The translations under genes were made by a program, and so were the position numbers. The notes below the pieces were generated by a model that had not been told where the DNA came from, made no database searches, and was given only the letters and a program-made list of their open reading frames with translations. This document shows positions 43,733 to 55,486 of a DNA stretch of 64,000 nucleotides, one piece after another. Source of the DNA: Aplidium turbinatum (Eukaryota > Chordata > Ascidiacea > Aplousobranchia > Polyclinidae); NCBI GenBank assembly GCA_918807975.1, contig OU964925.1:28679608-28743607 (forward strand), in the 5' to 3' direction. The number at the start of each line of letters is the position of its first letter. Within the stretch, counting starts at the first letter, position 1.

Positions 43733-45279
43733 CCCTGACCAGGGTCTGTTCTATTTGCAGTCCCTAAAGCGCTTGTTCAATGATGCTAGAAAACTTTTTT
43801 CTGAAAAACTTGCGTCATAAAAAAAAAACAAGCAACACCGGACCTGCAAAATTTGCAAACCCAGAGATGCCAATTAATTTTTGTAATACAATTTTTTTTT
43901 TATTACAAAAAAAATTAATATTAAGAGTTTTTTAATTCTTTAAACGAAATAAATTAAAAAAAAACATGGCAAAACTATCTATAGCCTATGTAATATAATT
44001 CACACATGCACAAAAATGTTGGGGGGGGCTGCAGTCCCTCAGTCTCTTATGACGATCCGCCACTGGAGGCAGGTATCACTCAGAAATTTACGGTAACGGC
44101 CGAGCTGCATCATAAGGATCTGCACCTAACCTATTCCATTTTTTTAATGGAATCGTCTTTTTGTATTAGGCTACGGGTTGCTTACCGGTTATAGGGGTAG
44201 ATATCACGGCCCTTCCTTGATTTGTCTATTTTAAGTGTCGGCAGCGCTTCTAGGTAGAGATGTAAATGCAAAAAAAAAAAAACTGTTTTTTTTTTTTAAA
44301 AAAACGTGTTTTTTTTCAAAAAGAATTTGGGCCAAAAAAACACTCGTTTTTTTTTCATATTCTTCTGGAAAAGTTGCAAATTTTTTACAATTTGCAGTTT
44401 AGTTTCATTACAGTGCTCTTGAAAAACGTTAAACTAGTAAAAATGGTTTTATGGTTGTGCTGAAATTCCTAAGTGTTTGTGCTTCGCAGCAGCATATGTT
44501 TTTTGCATAGCCTAGTCCCATGCCTAGTCCTACGTTGTTTCGCTTTCTTCTTCTTCATTCTCAGGCATGTTTGTGGCAGTAGATCTGACAAACATTGAAT
44601 TAATGCAATTTGATACATGACATAATGTAGATGAGTTAATTTTTTTTCCTTTTATGGAAGTTAGCCTACGATGTAGCCTACGACGATACCGGGACTGGTT
44701 ATTCTTGTAGGCTACACACTCAATGGGTTGACAAAATTTTGGCAAAAACAAGATGACAGTAGCCTATTCAGAGCACACATTACCTTGTTTGTGGTAATTT
44801 ACTAATGTAAGCTATTGCCAATAACTTGTTTAAACATGTTTTTTAACTGATAGCTTAACAACGATGTATATGCTTTATAAATGTTGAAACAGAAGTATTC
44901 TTTTCGTGTGTTGTAACTTGTAAGGTCTTAGACACTTTGTCATTGATGCTTCTTGCAGATCATTTGTGACGTAATGCAAGAGATCTTATTACTGATATTT
45001 TTAGTCGTCAAAAGTAAGTGCATTTGTCAGAAAAGGTTTAGGTTAATGTTCCTTTCAAATGCCCACCACCCATGTTGACTATTGCTAGTAACTACCAACC
45101 CTGAATGAAGAAATTTTCCCTTTAAAATGGAGTTTTTCAGCACTGCTCAGTGTTCACATAGTGAATAAATGCTTCATAATACTTTTCCTGACAAGTATAA
45201 AGTTTTACCTATATTCCCGCAATGCAGGATAAAAATACAAAACAAACATCAAAGATGAAAACTTATTTTATTTGGGAAC

Positions 45280-45795
45280 TAGGCCAACTACTTTTTGAGA
45301 TAAAAAGAAATTGACCTCTTGTCGTTATGCACCAATAAAACCATGATGCATAACTTTAATTTTTTTTTTTTTATTGGGTAGAGAAAAGATTGACGAAAAG
45401 TTTGGCAAAAACAGAAAGTGCTAAAGTTTTAAAGTCCTGCAAACTAGTTTAAATTGGATGGATTAAGTGCAACCATACTTCTTTTAAACATGTCTATGAC
45501 AGCACAATGGTGTGATTAAGGGAAAACAAACATGACTATGACATCACAAAAGAGTGTTGAACCTCTTCGGGAAAATAAAAAACATCAAAATGTTTCCATC
45601 TTTAACTACATTTAAATGTGATTTGGGCTAAAAGTTGGGACTTTAGCACTAGACTGCTTTTGCCAAACTTTTCATCAATCTTTCCTCTAGTCTACCCAAT
45701 AATATTTTTTTTTTAAATATACGCATCATGGTTTTATCGGTGCGTAACGACAAGAGGATAATTTCTTTTTATCTCAAAAAGCAGTGGCCAAAACT
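45280..45795. mobile_element. Fold-back element of about 0.5 kb
   Basis: The left arm (about 45,280-45,420; contains CCAATAAAACCATGATGC and TTGGCAAAAAC) recurs inverted at about 45,660-45,795. The arms have several mismatches. No ORF. Confidence 0.7.
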
Positions 45796-46029
45796 TGTTT
45801 TAATGTTCATAAACAGATAGGCCACCCAGAAAACATGGGGGTAGAGCTAAAAATTATCCAAATCTGTTAAGCGGTTCTTGAGATATTGCCGTTTTTCTAT
45901 TGCTCCTTATCTATGAAGCCATCTAGTGGCTAAGGTTATTTCACTTATAACTCGAGAACCGCTTGTGTGGTTTTCATCAAGTTTGCACCAAATACACATC
46001 AACTGGAACAACTCTTGACGTTGTACTGG

Positions 46030-46200
46030 AAAAGGTGTGGTGTGCTGGTCAAAAGTGTCTTTGTGAAGCAGAGAAACAGGACACTGACCACCTAGTTCTA
46101 ACATGTCCATTAACCAAAGTCCCAGGTGGCTTCGAAACTGTACACGAGTGTGGTACAGCATTTAACAACTGACTGAACCAAATTACAGACAATACTTGAG
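46030..46200 (+). pseudogene. LINE C-terminal Cys/His fragment
   Basis: Encodes CLCEAEKQDTDHLVLTCPL followed by GGFETVHECGTA, matching the CxCG...HxxxxCPL module at the C-terminus of Jockey-like LINE proteins; the LINE at 57.5-60.5 kb has CDCGLDNQTMKHILTNCPL. It is an isolated remnant. Confidence 0.55.
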
Positions 46201-46379
46201 ATGTGCCAACCATAGGACACTGTGTTACTACCATTTGAGACGATGAGAAATCTCTATGGCTCGTGTGTTGAGACTTGAGATTACAAAATTGCAATGAAAC
46301 AATATACCAGACATATAGTCCAGGGATATGATATAGTCTGATTTGAAATTAGTTATTCGAGTTATGAGACTGTTTCTTT

Positions 46380-46829
46380 GAATGGTGCTGTCCAGTAGCA
46401 TAGCAAAAGGATAAGATCATGCATTCTTTGGCATTTTTCGGAAATAAAGCTATGTTGAGTCTGGATGCAACCTATTTCGTCTCCTGAAAAATTCGTACTC
46501 CGATTTCGTACCCTGAAATTGGAGTAACAAAATCAAATTTCGACCTATTTCGTCCCCTGAAAAGATCGAGAAAAATTTGAAATGTTTGCGGCAACTCCGA
46601 TCAGCAACTCCGGCTATGTTGTTTTTTTTTCTCGATTTTTTCAGGGGACGAAATAGGTTGCACCCGTTGAGTCTCTATGTTTTCTTGTTGCTAATTCCTT
46701 TGTTGAATTCACGTGTTGAATTTTTCCATTGGAAATGACAAAATTACTGAATTTTCTGAGTAAATTGCGGGCCCCCTAATTTGCGGCCCAGTGCGATCGC
46801 ACGGTTTGCACACCCCAAAGACCGGCACT
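46380..46829. mobile_element. Truncated composite hAT copy carrying a Mutator-like MITE
   Basis: Part of the family at 42,020 and 50,047 (GGCATTTTTCGGAAATAAAG), interrupted at 46,463-46,665 by a small 9 bp-duplicating element. It then continues to an end GACCGGCACTG at 46,829. The whole arrangement recurs in 49,973-51,735. Confidence 0.65.
46463..46665. mobile_element. Mutator-like MITE, exact 9 bp target duplication
   Basis: Ends GGATGCAACCTATTTCGTC and complement of GGGTGCAACCTATTTCGTC. The flanks are exactly GTTGAGTCT on both sides (46,454-46,462 and 46,666-46,674). A 9 bp duplication is characteristic of MULEs. It is 203 bp and nearly palindromic. Confidence 0.85.
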
Positions 46830-47344
46830 GCAGTGACATACCAGTAAAACCTCCTACAACCTTCGCGCCTCCTTCGAAAATTTTCGCACACCAAGGGGGC
46901 GCACCCTCCAGTTTAAAAAACACTGTATTGAGGCATTACTTTTCATCTTTTTAGGAAAAAGCTATTCTAAGTTGGCCTAATTTGAAAGGCATAAACCTTA
47001 TAAACGTCATATCCAGGTAGAAACATAGCTCTGCAGTTAAAATCTGATACATTCGCTATGCTCACTGTAAAATTATCCAACCTTAGGTGTGAGCTTTTCA
47101 ACCATGTTGATCTTGCTGTGTATGATACTCTCGGCGTGTAGCCGAAGAATGGCGGAGGATGATGATTGTCGACGAAGAACCTGCCACCCTCTGAAAACGG
47201 CCAGTTTCTGCTATGCCTGCTGAACGTTCCAGCCAGAGGTTCGGTCTCGACAGGCTTCGTTTTGCAATTCAGTGCCACTCGGATCTTTGACTGATGAAGA
47301 AGAGCACAGAGACATACCAAGACACAACAATATGGTCACAGACA

Positions 47345-47425
47345 GAAAAATCCGTCATTTTTACATTGATTTGACGTCTGCAGACGTTGAATCAATGTAG
47401 AAATAACGGATGTGCTGTCTGGGGT
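47345..47425. mobile_element. Palindromic MITE, family CCAGACAGC, copy 4
   Basis: Shares GACGTCTGCAGACGTTGAAT, flanking ACATTGATT/AATCAATGT arms and the GTGCTGTCTGGGG end with the copies in AGTPBP1 introns. Confidence 0.8.
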
Positions 47426-47739
47426 AACAATAAAAGTGACACCTAAAAATTTTGTTGTGCTTGTTGTTAAACAATACTTGGGGATAAAATAAAACAACTC
47501 TTAAGCCAACTGAAATGAGAAATGTCATCCCTTGAAGAATTTGATCCTGTGCGGTATAATAAAAATTGACACACTTGAAGCAAAACATTGTCACTATCAT
47601 CACTGCCTATTTATACAGCCTGATGACAAAGCTATAGAGGCCGAACGCGTTTCATTTATTCGTTTTTTAGGGTTGATTTTTTTTACAGGTCTTATTTATG
47701 GTTGCTTGAAACCTTAACAAACTAACCGTTCAATTACCA

Positions 47740-47830
47740 GTTGTGTGGTAGAGTGGTCACAGTGGTGATCACTTCCGGTTCTGGTGCTGGTAGATCTGAG
47801 ATCCATTCCAGGTCAGGTCAAACCGAAGAC
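47740..47830 (+). other. Possible tRNA-like SINE head
   Basis: TGGTAGAGTGGTCA resembles a polymerase III A box, and GAGATCCATTCC about 50 bp on may be a decayed B box. No body or duplication could be defined. Confidence 0.3.
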
Positions 47831-48499
47831 TTTAAAACTGCACCGATTGTATTATTCCTTTCATAACGCAGTGAGAATAAGTCGGGTAATAATCTGATGA
47901 CTTCGTAAAGCAGATATAAAATTAAAAATGAGCCCTGCCGCTAAAAAACCTTAGGCCTTGTGGAGCGACAATAAATCAAACCATGACATTATTACTATTC
48001 TTAACCGTCCAATCAAGCCACGTGACGCTATTGCAATGAGTTTACCCAAATTGCTGCATATTGTGACATTTAATGTCAAAATGGGTAAAAAAAACAAATA
48101 AAAAACAAAAAAAACGATAAAAAACAAAAAAAATGAGCTTGTTTTTTTTTAAACGAAAAAAAATGTTTTTTTACATCTCTACATCTAGAGAGCCGTATAT
48201 TTGAGAAATTTTTAGAATCTAATCATCTCTCATTAACAGTCCAAAACTCGTGGCAACTTTTCCTTTTACTTTCCTAGGCAACTTTCCAGGCTACCCAGGC
48301 CTGGATTAACCATTGTGCTAGGGTGTGCTAAAGCACAGGGGCCCCACAGACAAAGGGCCCCACTTTTCCTAAAAATGAAATAAATAGAATAACAAGTTTT
48401 TCCTGAAAAAAATTTGCAAAAAAAAAATTAAGAAAAGTGGGCCCCTGTGTCTAAAAAAAGTAACACATTTATCAATATATCTCCATCTTCAATGCAACT

Positions 48500-49900
48500 G
48501 CAAACTTGCTAGAAACTTCTGCTGCAAGAGATAAATTTAGGATAAAATCATTTATTCCAGTGATTGATGCTCTTCGCTCTCATTTAAGCAGAAGAGCTAC
48601 TGTGTACAAAAGAGTAAGAATTTCTCGTTTTTAATTGATCTTCATGCATCAAAGGAATAGATTTTACAGAGTATCATGAATTTAGCGAAAGAGTTTCCTA
48701 CTGATGTTGATCTCTGTCTTGTTGATGAACTTTTGAATTTCTACCTGTATCTTAACCGTATCTGTCACTGCTTCCTTTTGGAGGCAAGAGTTACTGGCCG
48801 AGACCATCAGGTCTACGTCTCTCTTATTGCTAATTACTCCGTCGGCTTATATCAAATAACAACGGGAAAAGGTATGCCTTTGGTCTAAAGCCTTATCTAT
48901 CACTTCAATCAATTTATTTCGCAAAATATATTCGTGATTGTGTATTTTAGGTAGAAAAGGTGATAAAGACTCGGTTTTTGACCTATTTTCGCCATTTCTT
49001 GGTCAAATTTCTCAGTTCACATTTTATTTTGAAAGTCCTCTTGCATAGAACACAGAATTTCATCAATTTTGTTTTTCCGTTTCTGTACAAACAGTATTCC
49101 ATGCACTTTTTGCACTACAAAGCAATTTGCGCAAATAATAAATTACCTTCCTAATTGATGTCCGCCAGCAAAGAATGACTCATATCGCGTCAAAGACCAA
49201 CTCCCTACCCAGACAGCAAAATCGACATTGAATCAATGTAAAAATGACGGATTTTGCTGCCTGGGTGGAGAATGGAATTTTAGCGCTGTCGCGTAATGAA
49301 TAACAAACACAAAATGAAACCGCACGCTAATAATAAACTGTCAATCAAGCTATTGAATATCAGGAAATTTCTTGCATTTTATAACTGGCTGTGACAAAAG
49401 GTTTATTGTAAACTTCACAATTATCGGATACCGTACCAGCATAATCGGGATTAAAAGTTAGGGCAAGAAAAAAAACTAAAAGTCAAGAAATCTCAGGTTT
49501 CTAGCGTCACTGCTTCTATGTGAAATTGCTGAATTAGCAGAGGGCGAGACCATAAGGTCTACGCCAGTAACAAATACGGTTAAAAAGGCTTATGGAAATG
49601 AAGCAAGTTTTAGTCATGAAAGCATGTACCAGATAATAAAGAATGACAAAGTTGAAGCTGCTTTCCCTAATGTAGAAACAATTCTTAGATTGTTTCTTTG
49701 CATGATGGTCACTAACTGTTCTGGAGAAAGATCATTCTCTAAGCTGAAAAGAATCAAAAACGTACTTCGGTCTACAATGACACAAGAGCGGTTGGCTCAT
49801 CTGAGCCTTCTCAGCATAGAGTGTGATAAACTGCGACTTCTCAATTCAGAAAAAAGTCGTTCGACTGAATTTCATGTTAGTTTTCTAAATCCTACGTAGT
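48500..49900 (+). pseudogene. hAT transposase remnant (zf-MYM type)
   Basis: Around 48,520-48,610 a segment reads ARDKFRIKSFIPVIDALRSH, then at 48,676 on NLAKEFPTDVDLCLVDELL, both typical of the middle of zinc-finger-MYM hAT transposases. The C-terminal dimerisation block is at 49,624-49,899: FPNVETILRLFLCMMVTNCS, GERSFSKLKRIKN, LRSTMTQERLAHL, LLSIECD. A stretch of non-coding sequence with a MITE separates the parts. The middle is interrupted by stops and lacks any clear N-terminal zinc finger. Confidence 0.75.
49205..49266. mobile_element. Palindromic MITE, family CCAGACAGC, copy 5 (short)
   Basis: CCCAGACAGCAAAATCG at the left and GGATTTTGCTGCCTGGG at the right enclose ACATTGAATCAATGTAAA. 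One inner arm is deleted, giving 62 bp. Confidence 0.8.
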
Positions 49901-49972
49901 TAGTAGTGAATGAAAGAGCAGTTTAGAATAGAAATTCAGAATAACCTTTCATTGCAATTTGCAGTGTAGTGT

Positions 49973-51735
49973 CAGTGCCGGTCTTAGGATATTTCGGGCC
50001 CTGTGCAGAAAATGCTTTGCGGGCCCCAATGACAATGATCCAATTCAGTAGCGTAGCTAGGTATTTAGAAAGGAGAAATGACTGTGGTTTGACGATCGGT
50101 GGGCGAAGCCTGGCGGTATGTTTTCCGAAGGCGACACGTAGCGGCGGAGGGTCTGGGGGGAAAGAAAATTTTGAAAAATTACTTTGAATTTGGGGCATTC
50201 TGAGAGCATGTTTAACAAAAATTTGGGTATGAAATTACTGTTAAATGGTGCTGTCCGGTATAGCAAAAGGATTAGATCAAGTTTTTTTTTGGCATTATTC
50301 GGAAATAAAGCTATGTTGTGTCTGGATGCAACCTATTTCCTCCCCTAACCCTGATACGAAATAGGTTGAATCCTTAAACATTTCTAACCCTGACGTGATT
50401 GCATAACACGAACAATTGTTGAGAGAATATAATTTCCAGCACATTCTAGGGCGCATCTAGAAAATATCAATATTGTATCCCTTAGCTTCAATTTAAGCAG
50501 AATAGCTTTGGATTTTTAGGTTGCTTCAACGTTTGATGACATTGAATCAGCATAATAACGGTGAATTCTTCGCTAAGAATTGATGGGAGTAGGCTACCTA
50601 CTTCTACACTAATCAGCGCAATTTAGTTCAAGTGTTACATCACAATGTCTGGCTTTGATCTCCGAGTAATATTGATAAGGCAAGGTTGGTTACAAAATTA
50701 AATCAGCCTACTCATAGCCTATAGCCTACTCATAGCCTCAGCCTACTCATAAATATGAGTAGGCTAAGTTTTGGTGTTACAGTAAGAAAGAAAAGGCCCA
50801 GGAAAATTTGTATAAGTGAGAATAAATACGATGAACCTACAGTAGCCTACTTGCTCTCCATCACTTTCGCTCACAAGACACGCAAAAATAAATCTAAGGA
50901 TAAAAGCCTATAGTGAAACTTTGCACAGCAGAAAACAGAAATGTTAGTGCAGAAGTTTTCCGGTTCGGTGTAAGTTAATCAGTTATCTTGTGCATTGGGC
51001 TTCAATGGTCTGGTCTGATGAAGGCCTTTCAGAGTGAAGAATTATCAACATAAAGTGATTAAGCATGACGATCGAAGTTAAATCTCGTGTGTCCGCAGGC
51101 CTGGATTTAGGGGGGGGAGCAGAGGGGGCAGGTGCCCCGGGCCCCTTACTTTTGAAGGGCCCTCTACATGGAAAAAATGTGATTTTGTGTTATTTTTTCT
51201 TCCTTTCAGCCTTTGAAGTTTCTGCAAAATGCTGTGCAGCGCTGGATTGATGCTACTATAGACGCAGAGGTGGTTTTTCACGCCTCAGGCACGAAAAAAT
51301 TTTTTGCAGGGGGCCCCCCGATCTAAAAGTGCCCCGGGCCCCCCATCAGCTAAATCCGGCCCTGTGTCCGCCGTGAGACTTAATTTGTCCGCCGAGATAG
51401 CTGCTCAGACTGGACACGTTTGTCCGCTGTCAACAAAATTGAATTTCGACCTATTTCGTCCCCTGAAAAGATCGAGAAAATTTTTGAAATGTTTGCGGCA
51501 ACTCCCATCAGCAACTTCGGCTGAAAGTTGTTTTTTTTCTCGATCTTTTCAGGGTACGAAATTTTCAGTTTACGAAATGGGTTGTTTTTCTATGTTTTCT
51601 TGTTTGCTAATTCCTTCGTTGAATTTTTTCATTGGAAATGACAAAAATTACTGCATTTTCTGAGTAAATTGCGGGCCCCCTAATTTGCGGGCCCTGTGCG
51701 ATCGCACGGTTCGCACACCCCAAAGACCGGCACTG
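49973..51735. mobile_element. Composite hAT element nested in the 48.3 kb hAT
   Basis: Ends CAGTGCCGGTCTTAGG and GACCGGCACTG, with TAGTGT close to both flanks. It contains the CAGTAGCGTAGC-type segment (50,047), Mutator-like MITE halves (50,318-50,385 and about 51,430-51,590) and an inserted hAT MITE (51,096-51,364). Confidence 0.65.
51096..51364. mobile_element. hAT MITE, family CAGGCCTGGATTTAGG
   Basis: Ends CAGGCCTGGATTTAGG and CTAAATCCGGCCCTG. The flank TGTGTCCG on the left matches TGTCCG on the right (one TG lost). A second copy of its left half lies inverted at about 61,645-61,788, sharing TTTCTGCAAAATGCTGTGCA. Confidence 0.75.
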
Positions 51736-52131
51736 CTAGTGTGCAGTACTAACAGTGGTCCCTTGCTACAATGTTTTCCCTTGCACGGTTTCGTTGATTT
51801 GCAGTGTGTGATTTTGCATCCATTATAACGTAAACATTGTTGACTTAATTTGCACATGCTTATTTAATCATCAATCACGTGCTATTTCAAAGTTATCTAA
51901 CTTACCTAAGCAAGGCTCGGTTTCCTCTGCAAGCAAAACCAGCTTACTTCCATTACGCTCCACGTAAGCTGGTAAGGGCCCCCATAAAATTCATTAGCAC
52001 AGGGGCCCCATTTGACCTTAATCCGGGCCTGAGGCTACCGTAGGAGAAATGCAAGCCTACGCTAACGACACTCTCCTCTTTTAGACACAATGGTGCTAAG
52101 GGTGATCGAAGCACAAGATCTTCAGATCTTC

Positions 52132-52434
52132 ACGCACAAGTTTATTGGTTGGTTTTGAATCTTTATGCTCGGACTGACAAAGCCTTGGTTGGTTATTCCT
52201 GGTAGTTTCGCATAGGCCTACTTGTAGAGGCTCTTGACGCACGGCCGATTAACGAGATTGGCAGAGTGAAGTTTTCCGATTGTTGAAGTGCTGTTGCCGG
52301 GAATTTATTCCATTCAATAGGTGCCACTGAATGGAGAGCAGTCCTGAAATGCGTTGCTCAAGCGCACATCCCGAGAGTCGAACTTGCGCCGCGTCATCTT
52401 GAGCGCGTAACCACCGAGCTAACGGGGCGGACAA
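52132..52434 (-). mobile_element. tRNA-derived SINE, second family, copy 2
   Basis: On minus, the A-box-like TTAGCTCGGTGGTTA and B-box-like AGTTCGACTCTC, then a body shared with 31.8-32.1 kb (CATTCAATAGGTGCCACTG on plus). Confidence 0.75.
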
Positions 52435-53345
52435 AAGTAGCCTATAACAGATTTTAATAGTACAACTTCAAGCATGAAAGTAAAACGTAGAACCGCTTCA
52501 ACAAAAACAAATTGACTCGAAGTATACTAAATACAAAATAGGAAAAGTCGACCCATCTGCAACTGAGCAAAACTAGTTAGGCCTATAGCCTAGAACCGCC
52601 CGGTAATTGAACAAAAATAGGAATTCGCTATATGATGACTGCACAACACTTAGGAAGACCCTAGCAAAGCAGACGCAGAGCTTAATTACGAGTGTACTGT
52701 TTCAGACAACACTCTAAGCACAACACGGGTCAATCGATGCATTGCTTAATAGGAAAGTAGGTCTAATAAGTTTCAAAACCAACTAAACCAACTATTTTAA
52801 AAATTTGGCCAATGATGTGTGAGCAGTTACTTTCCACGTTAAGTAAAAACTTTCAACAATAAACATAAAAAGTCGAAGCAGTAACGACCAACAGAAAAAA
52901 ATGCGATTGAAGGCAAGAAAAACATTGTGTTCTATTTCTCTAATTTGCGGCGTATACGTACATCTCTGCTTATCAGTGAGAAAAGGTCTGGGTAATAAAT
53001 AAAATTGAGTAATTTAGAAACAGGACAGGATTTTTAATTGTCGGCGTCTAACAAGTGGCAACACTGTTCTGATGAAATAATGATTCAATTAACACTAGAA
53101 GCCCTGACTTCGTGAAGCCTGGTGAGTTTTGGCGCTTCATATTTTTGGCATTCTTGCGATTTGCTTGGTGACCAATGACCATACTCCTTGAGTTTTCCTA
53201 ACTTTTGATAAATTTTTAGTAGCTGTAATAATTTTTCACTAGAACTTACGCAAACAGAGCATTTCACACATCTACCTATAATAGGGTTACCGTATTTGAA
53301 AAAGCAAAATTCCGGACAGTGCATGACTATTTTCATGAGACCATA

Positions 53346-53596
53346 TATCGTCTCTAATAAGCTGAACTATCGTAAGTCCAAATTTTTCAAAATTGCGTTT
53401 TTGATTGATTTGGTATCTTTATAGACTACAGTTTATTTTGTTAAAGCATCGTAACTCTATCTACTTTAGTTTTGATGATACAGAACGATGAACTATCGTA
53501 AATGAATGTACAGCAAACACAGCGTGAACTTTAAAATTCAATTTTCTCAAAACAGCATTTTTGGAGTTACGATAGTTCAGCTTATTAGAGACAATA
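53346..53596. mobile_element. Palindromic MITE with GTCTCTAATAAGC ends
   Basis: GTCTCTAATAAGCTGAACTA at the left is repeated inverted at the right end, followed inward on each side by TCGTAA. It sits immediately before the Mutator-like element at 53,610. Confidence 0.7.
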
Positions 53597-53609
53597 TGCG
53601 CTACTGAAC

Positions 53610-54396
53610 GGGTGCAACCTAGTTCGTACCCTGAACAGTTCGGACCCTCAGTTCGTACCCTGAAAAGATCGAGAGAAAAAATTAAAAAAAGCCGAAGTCG
53701 CTGATCGGAGTTTCCGCAAACAAACTCGAGGGTTAGGGTTAGCGGAAACAGCGGAACTGCGGAAAAATATTTGCGGAAACTGCGATCAGCGAGGGTTAGA
53801 GCAGAGCATAGATTACTCGATGATTAGAGTTAGGGTTAGCCGAAACTGCGGTTAGCAAAACTGCTGAAAAATGTTTGTGGAAACTGCGATCAGCGAGGGT
53901 TAGAGCATAGATTGCTCTATAGTTAGGATAAAGGTTAGCGGAAACTGCGGAAAAATGTTTGCGAAAACTGCGATAAGCGAGGGTTAGAGCATAGATTGCT
54001 CTATAGTTAGGGTTAGGGTAAAGGTTAGCGGAAACTGCGGAAAAATGTTTTCGGAAACTGCGAGGGTTAGGGTTAGAGCATAGATTAATCTATGGTTAGA
54101 GTTAGGGTAAAGGTTAGCAGAAATTGCGGTTAGCGGAATCTACGGAAAATGTTTGCGGAAAGTGCGATCAGCGAGGGTTAGGGTTAGAGCATAGATTAGC
54201 CTATGGTTAAGGTTAGCGAAAACTGCGATCAGCGACTTCGCTTTGTGCTATCTTTCTCTCGATCTTTTCAGTTTGTTTGTTTGAGTTTGAGGAAACTGCG
54301 ATCAGCGACTTCCGCTTTTTTTAATTTTTTCTTTCGATCTTTTTAGGGTACGAACTGAGGGTCCGAACTGTTCAGGGTACGAACTAGGTTGCATCC
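53610..54396. mobile_element. Mutator-like element with internal minisatellite
   Basis: Inverted ends GGGTGCAACCTAGTTCGTAC and complement (GTTGCATCC). Flanks CTACTGAAC and CTACCGAAC match 8 of 9. The arms (about 110 bp) share CCCTGAACAGTTCGGACCCT with the complement of the right side. The centre is a repeat of about 100 bp unit built from GCGAGGGTTAGAGCATAGAT and GGTTAGCGGAAACTGCGG, with GGGTTAGGGTTA runs. Confidence 0.8.
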
Positions 54397-55250
54397 CTAC
54401 CGAACTACCGTATTAGCATAGATATCTTACATTTAGATATGCAACTCAGTGGTGCGTAACAATGTTTGAAGGCTAACAGCGTAGCTATGGCTGTATGCAT
54501 TGACTTCAAACTTGGCAAAGCAAAACAACTTTATTTTTAATATATTTTTTTGGCTTTTGTTTAAATAAAACTTTCTTCGTTTTCAAGTTGACGTATGGAT
54601 TGCTTGTGATGACGTCACATTCTCGTTCCGCATGGACTGCTTTATGGAGATTCTGGCGATTGAAAACAAATCACAGTCACAGAGGGTACCTTTAAATACC
54701 CATTGTCAGGCATTGTCAGCTTTTTGGGGGGTTGTGGAGCATTTTCAGGGGTTGTCGAACATTTTCAGGGGTTTCAGGTATTGTAGAGTAGGCTAACTAC
54801 TTTCAGGCATTGTTGGGAATTTCTAGGCATTGTGTAGGATTTCCAGGCATTGTCGATCATTATCAGTGGTTGACAGGCTTGTGAGGCATGGTCGAACATT
54901 TTCAGGCATTATCGAACATATTCAGGGGTTGTCGAGCATTTTCAGGGGTTGTCAGGCATTGTAGAGCAGGGCCTCCGAGAGAAATCAGCACTGGTCGGGA
55001 AACAACACGAAAAATGGGCCCCATAATATTTTTTTAGCAAATATTGCATTGCATGTTCGTGTTAAGCTGAAATTAGCCTACTTTCCTCAGCATGAAAAGA
55101 ACTTCGTTCAATGTAAAAATCATCAATATATAATCACTGGATTACACTTGCAGCAAAAATGCCATTGAGGCAAACTATTTTGTCTAGAAAGCTTTGTAAA
55201 CACACAATAGGCCTACAGGCAACGAAAATAGTTCAACCAAGCATTTAATT

Positions 55251-55484
55251 CAGGAGTGTCCAAACTTTTTCCCACGCGAGCCAGTCTTGCTAATAAGTGT
55301 TCGCGGGCCAACAGCCACAATAATTTTTCTGAAAACTGCAAGTTGAATTTATATGATTTTTGTGTGTCTGCAGGTCAAAAATAACACATTGTACAACAGG
55401 CGCGGGCCATACAAAAACGTTTCGTGGGCCGGAGTTGGTCCGCGGGCCGGAGTTGGTCCGCGGGCCGGACTTTGGACATCCCTG
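55251..55484. mobile_element. hAT MITE, exact 8 bp duplication
   Basis: Ends CAGGAGTGTCCAAACTTT and TTTGGACATCCCTG, flanked by ATTTAATT on both sides (55,243-55,250 and 55,485-55,492). Internal GCGGGCCGG units are repeated. Confidence 0.9.
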
Positions 55485-55486
55485 AT

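Larger units (their letters stand above)
32220..44065. mobile_element. hAT element expanded to 11.8 kb by nested insertions
   Basis: The ends CAGTGGCGGCTCGTG and complement of CAGTGGCGGATCGTC are flanked by an exact 8 bp duplication GAGGCAGG (32,212-32,219 and 44,066-44,073). Next to each end is a G run followed by GGCTGCA. The interior contains a CR1/L2-like LINE, a pogo element, a CTAGGGTT element and two further hATs. I saw no transposase of its own. Confidence 0.8.
44255..48181. mobile_element. Probable hAT element with TAGAGATGTAAA ends
   Basis: Left TAGAGATGTAAAT and right TTTACATCTCTA are inverted, each next to long A/T runs. The flanks CTTCTAGG and CATCTAGA agree at 6 of 8 positions. 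The ends fit ZBED-type hATs. The interior has other insertions and no clear transposase. Confidence 0.55.
48296..52031 (+). mobile_element. hAT transposon, 3.7 kb, exact 8 bp duplication
   Basis: Ends CAGGCCTGGATTAA and TTAATCCGGGCCTG with GGGGCCCC blocks close to each. Flanks AGGCTACC on both sides (48,288-48,295 and 52,032-52,039) are identical. It encodes a decayed zf-MYM-type hAT transposase on plus and is itself interrupted by a MITE (49,205-49,266) and another hAT (49,973-51,735). Confidence 0.9.

Noticed and set aside
54000-54120. Interstitial telomere from GGGTTAGGGTTA runs
   Set aside because: Runs are only two or three units long and belong to a repeat of about 100 bp inside a Mutator-like element.
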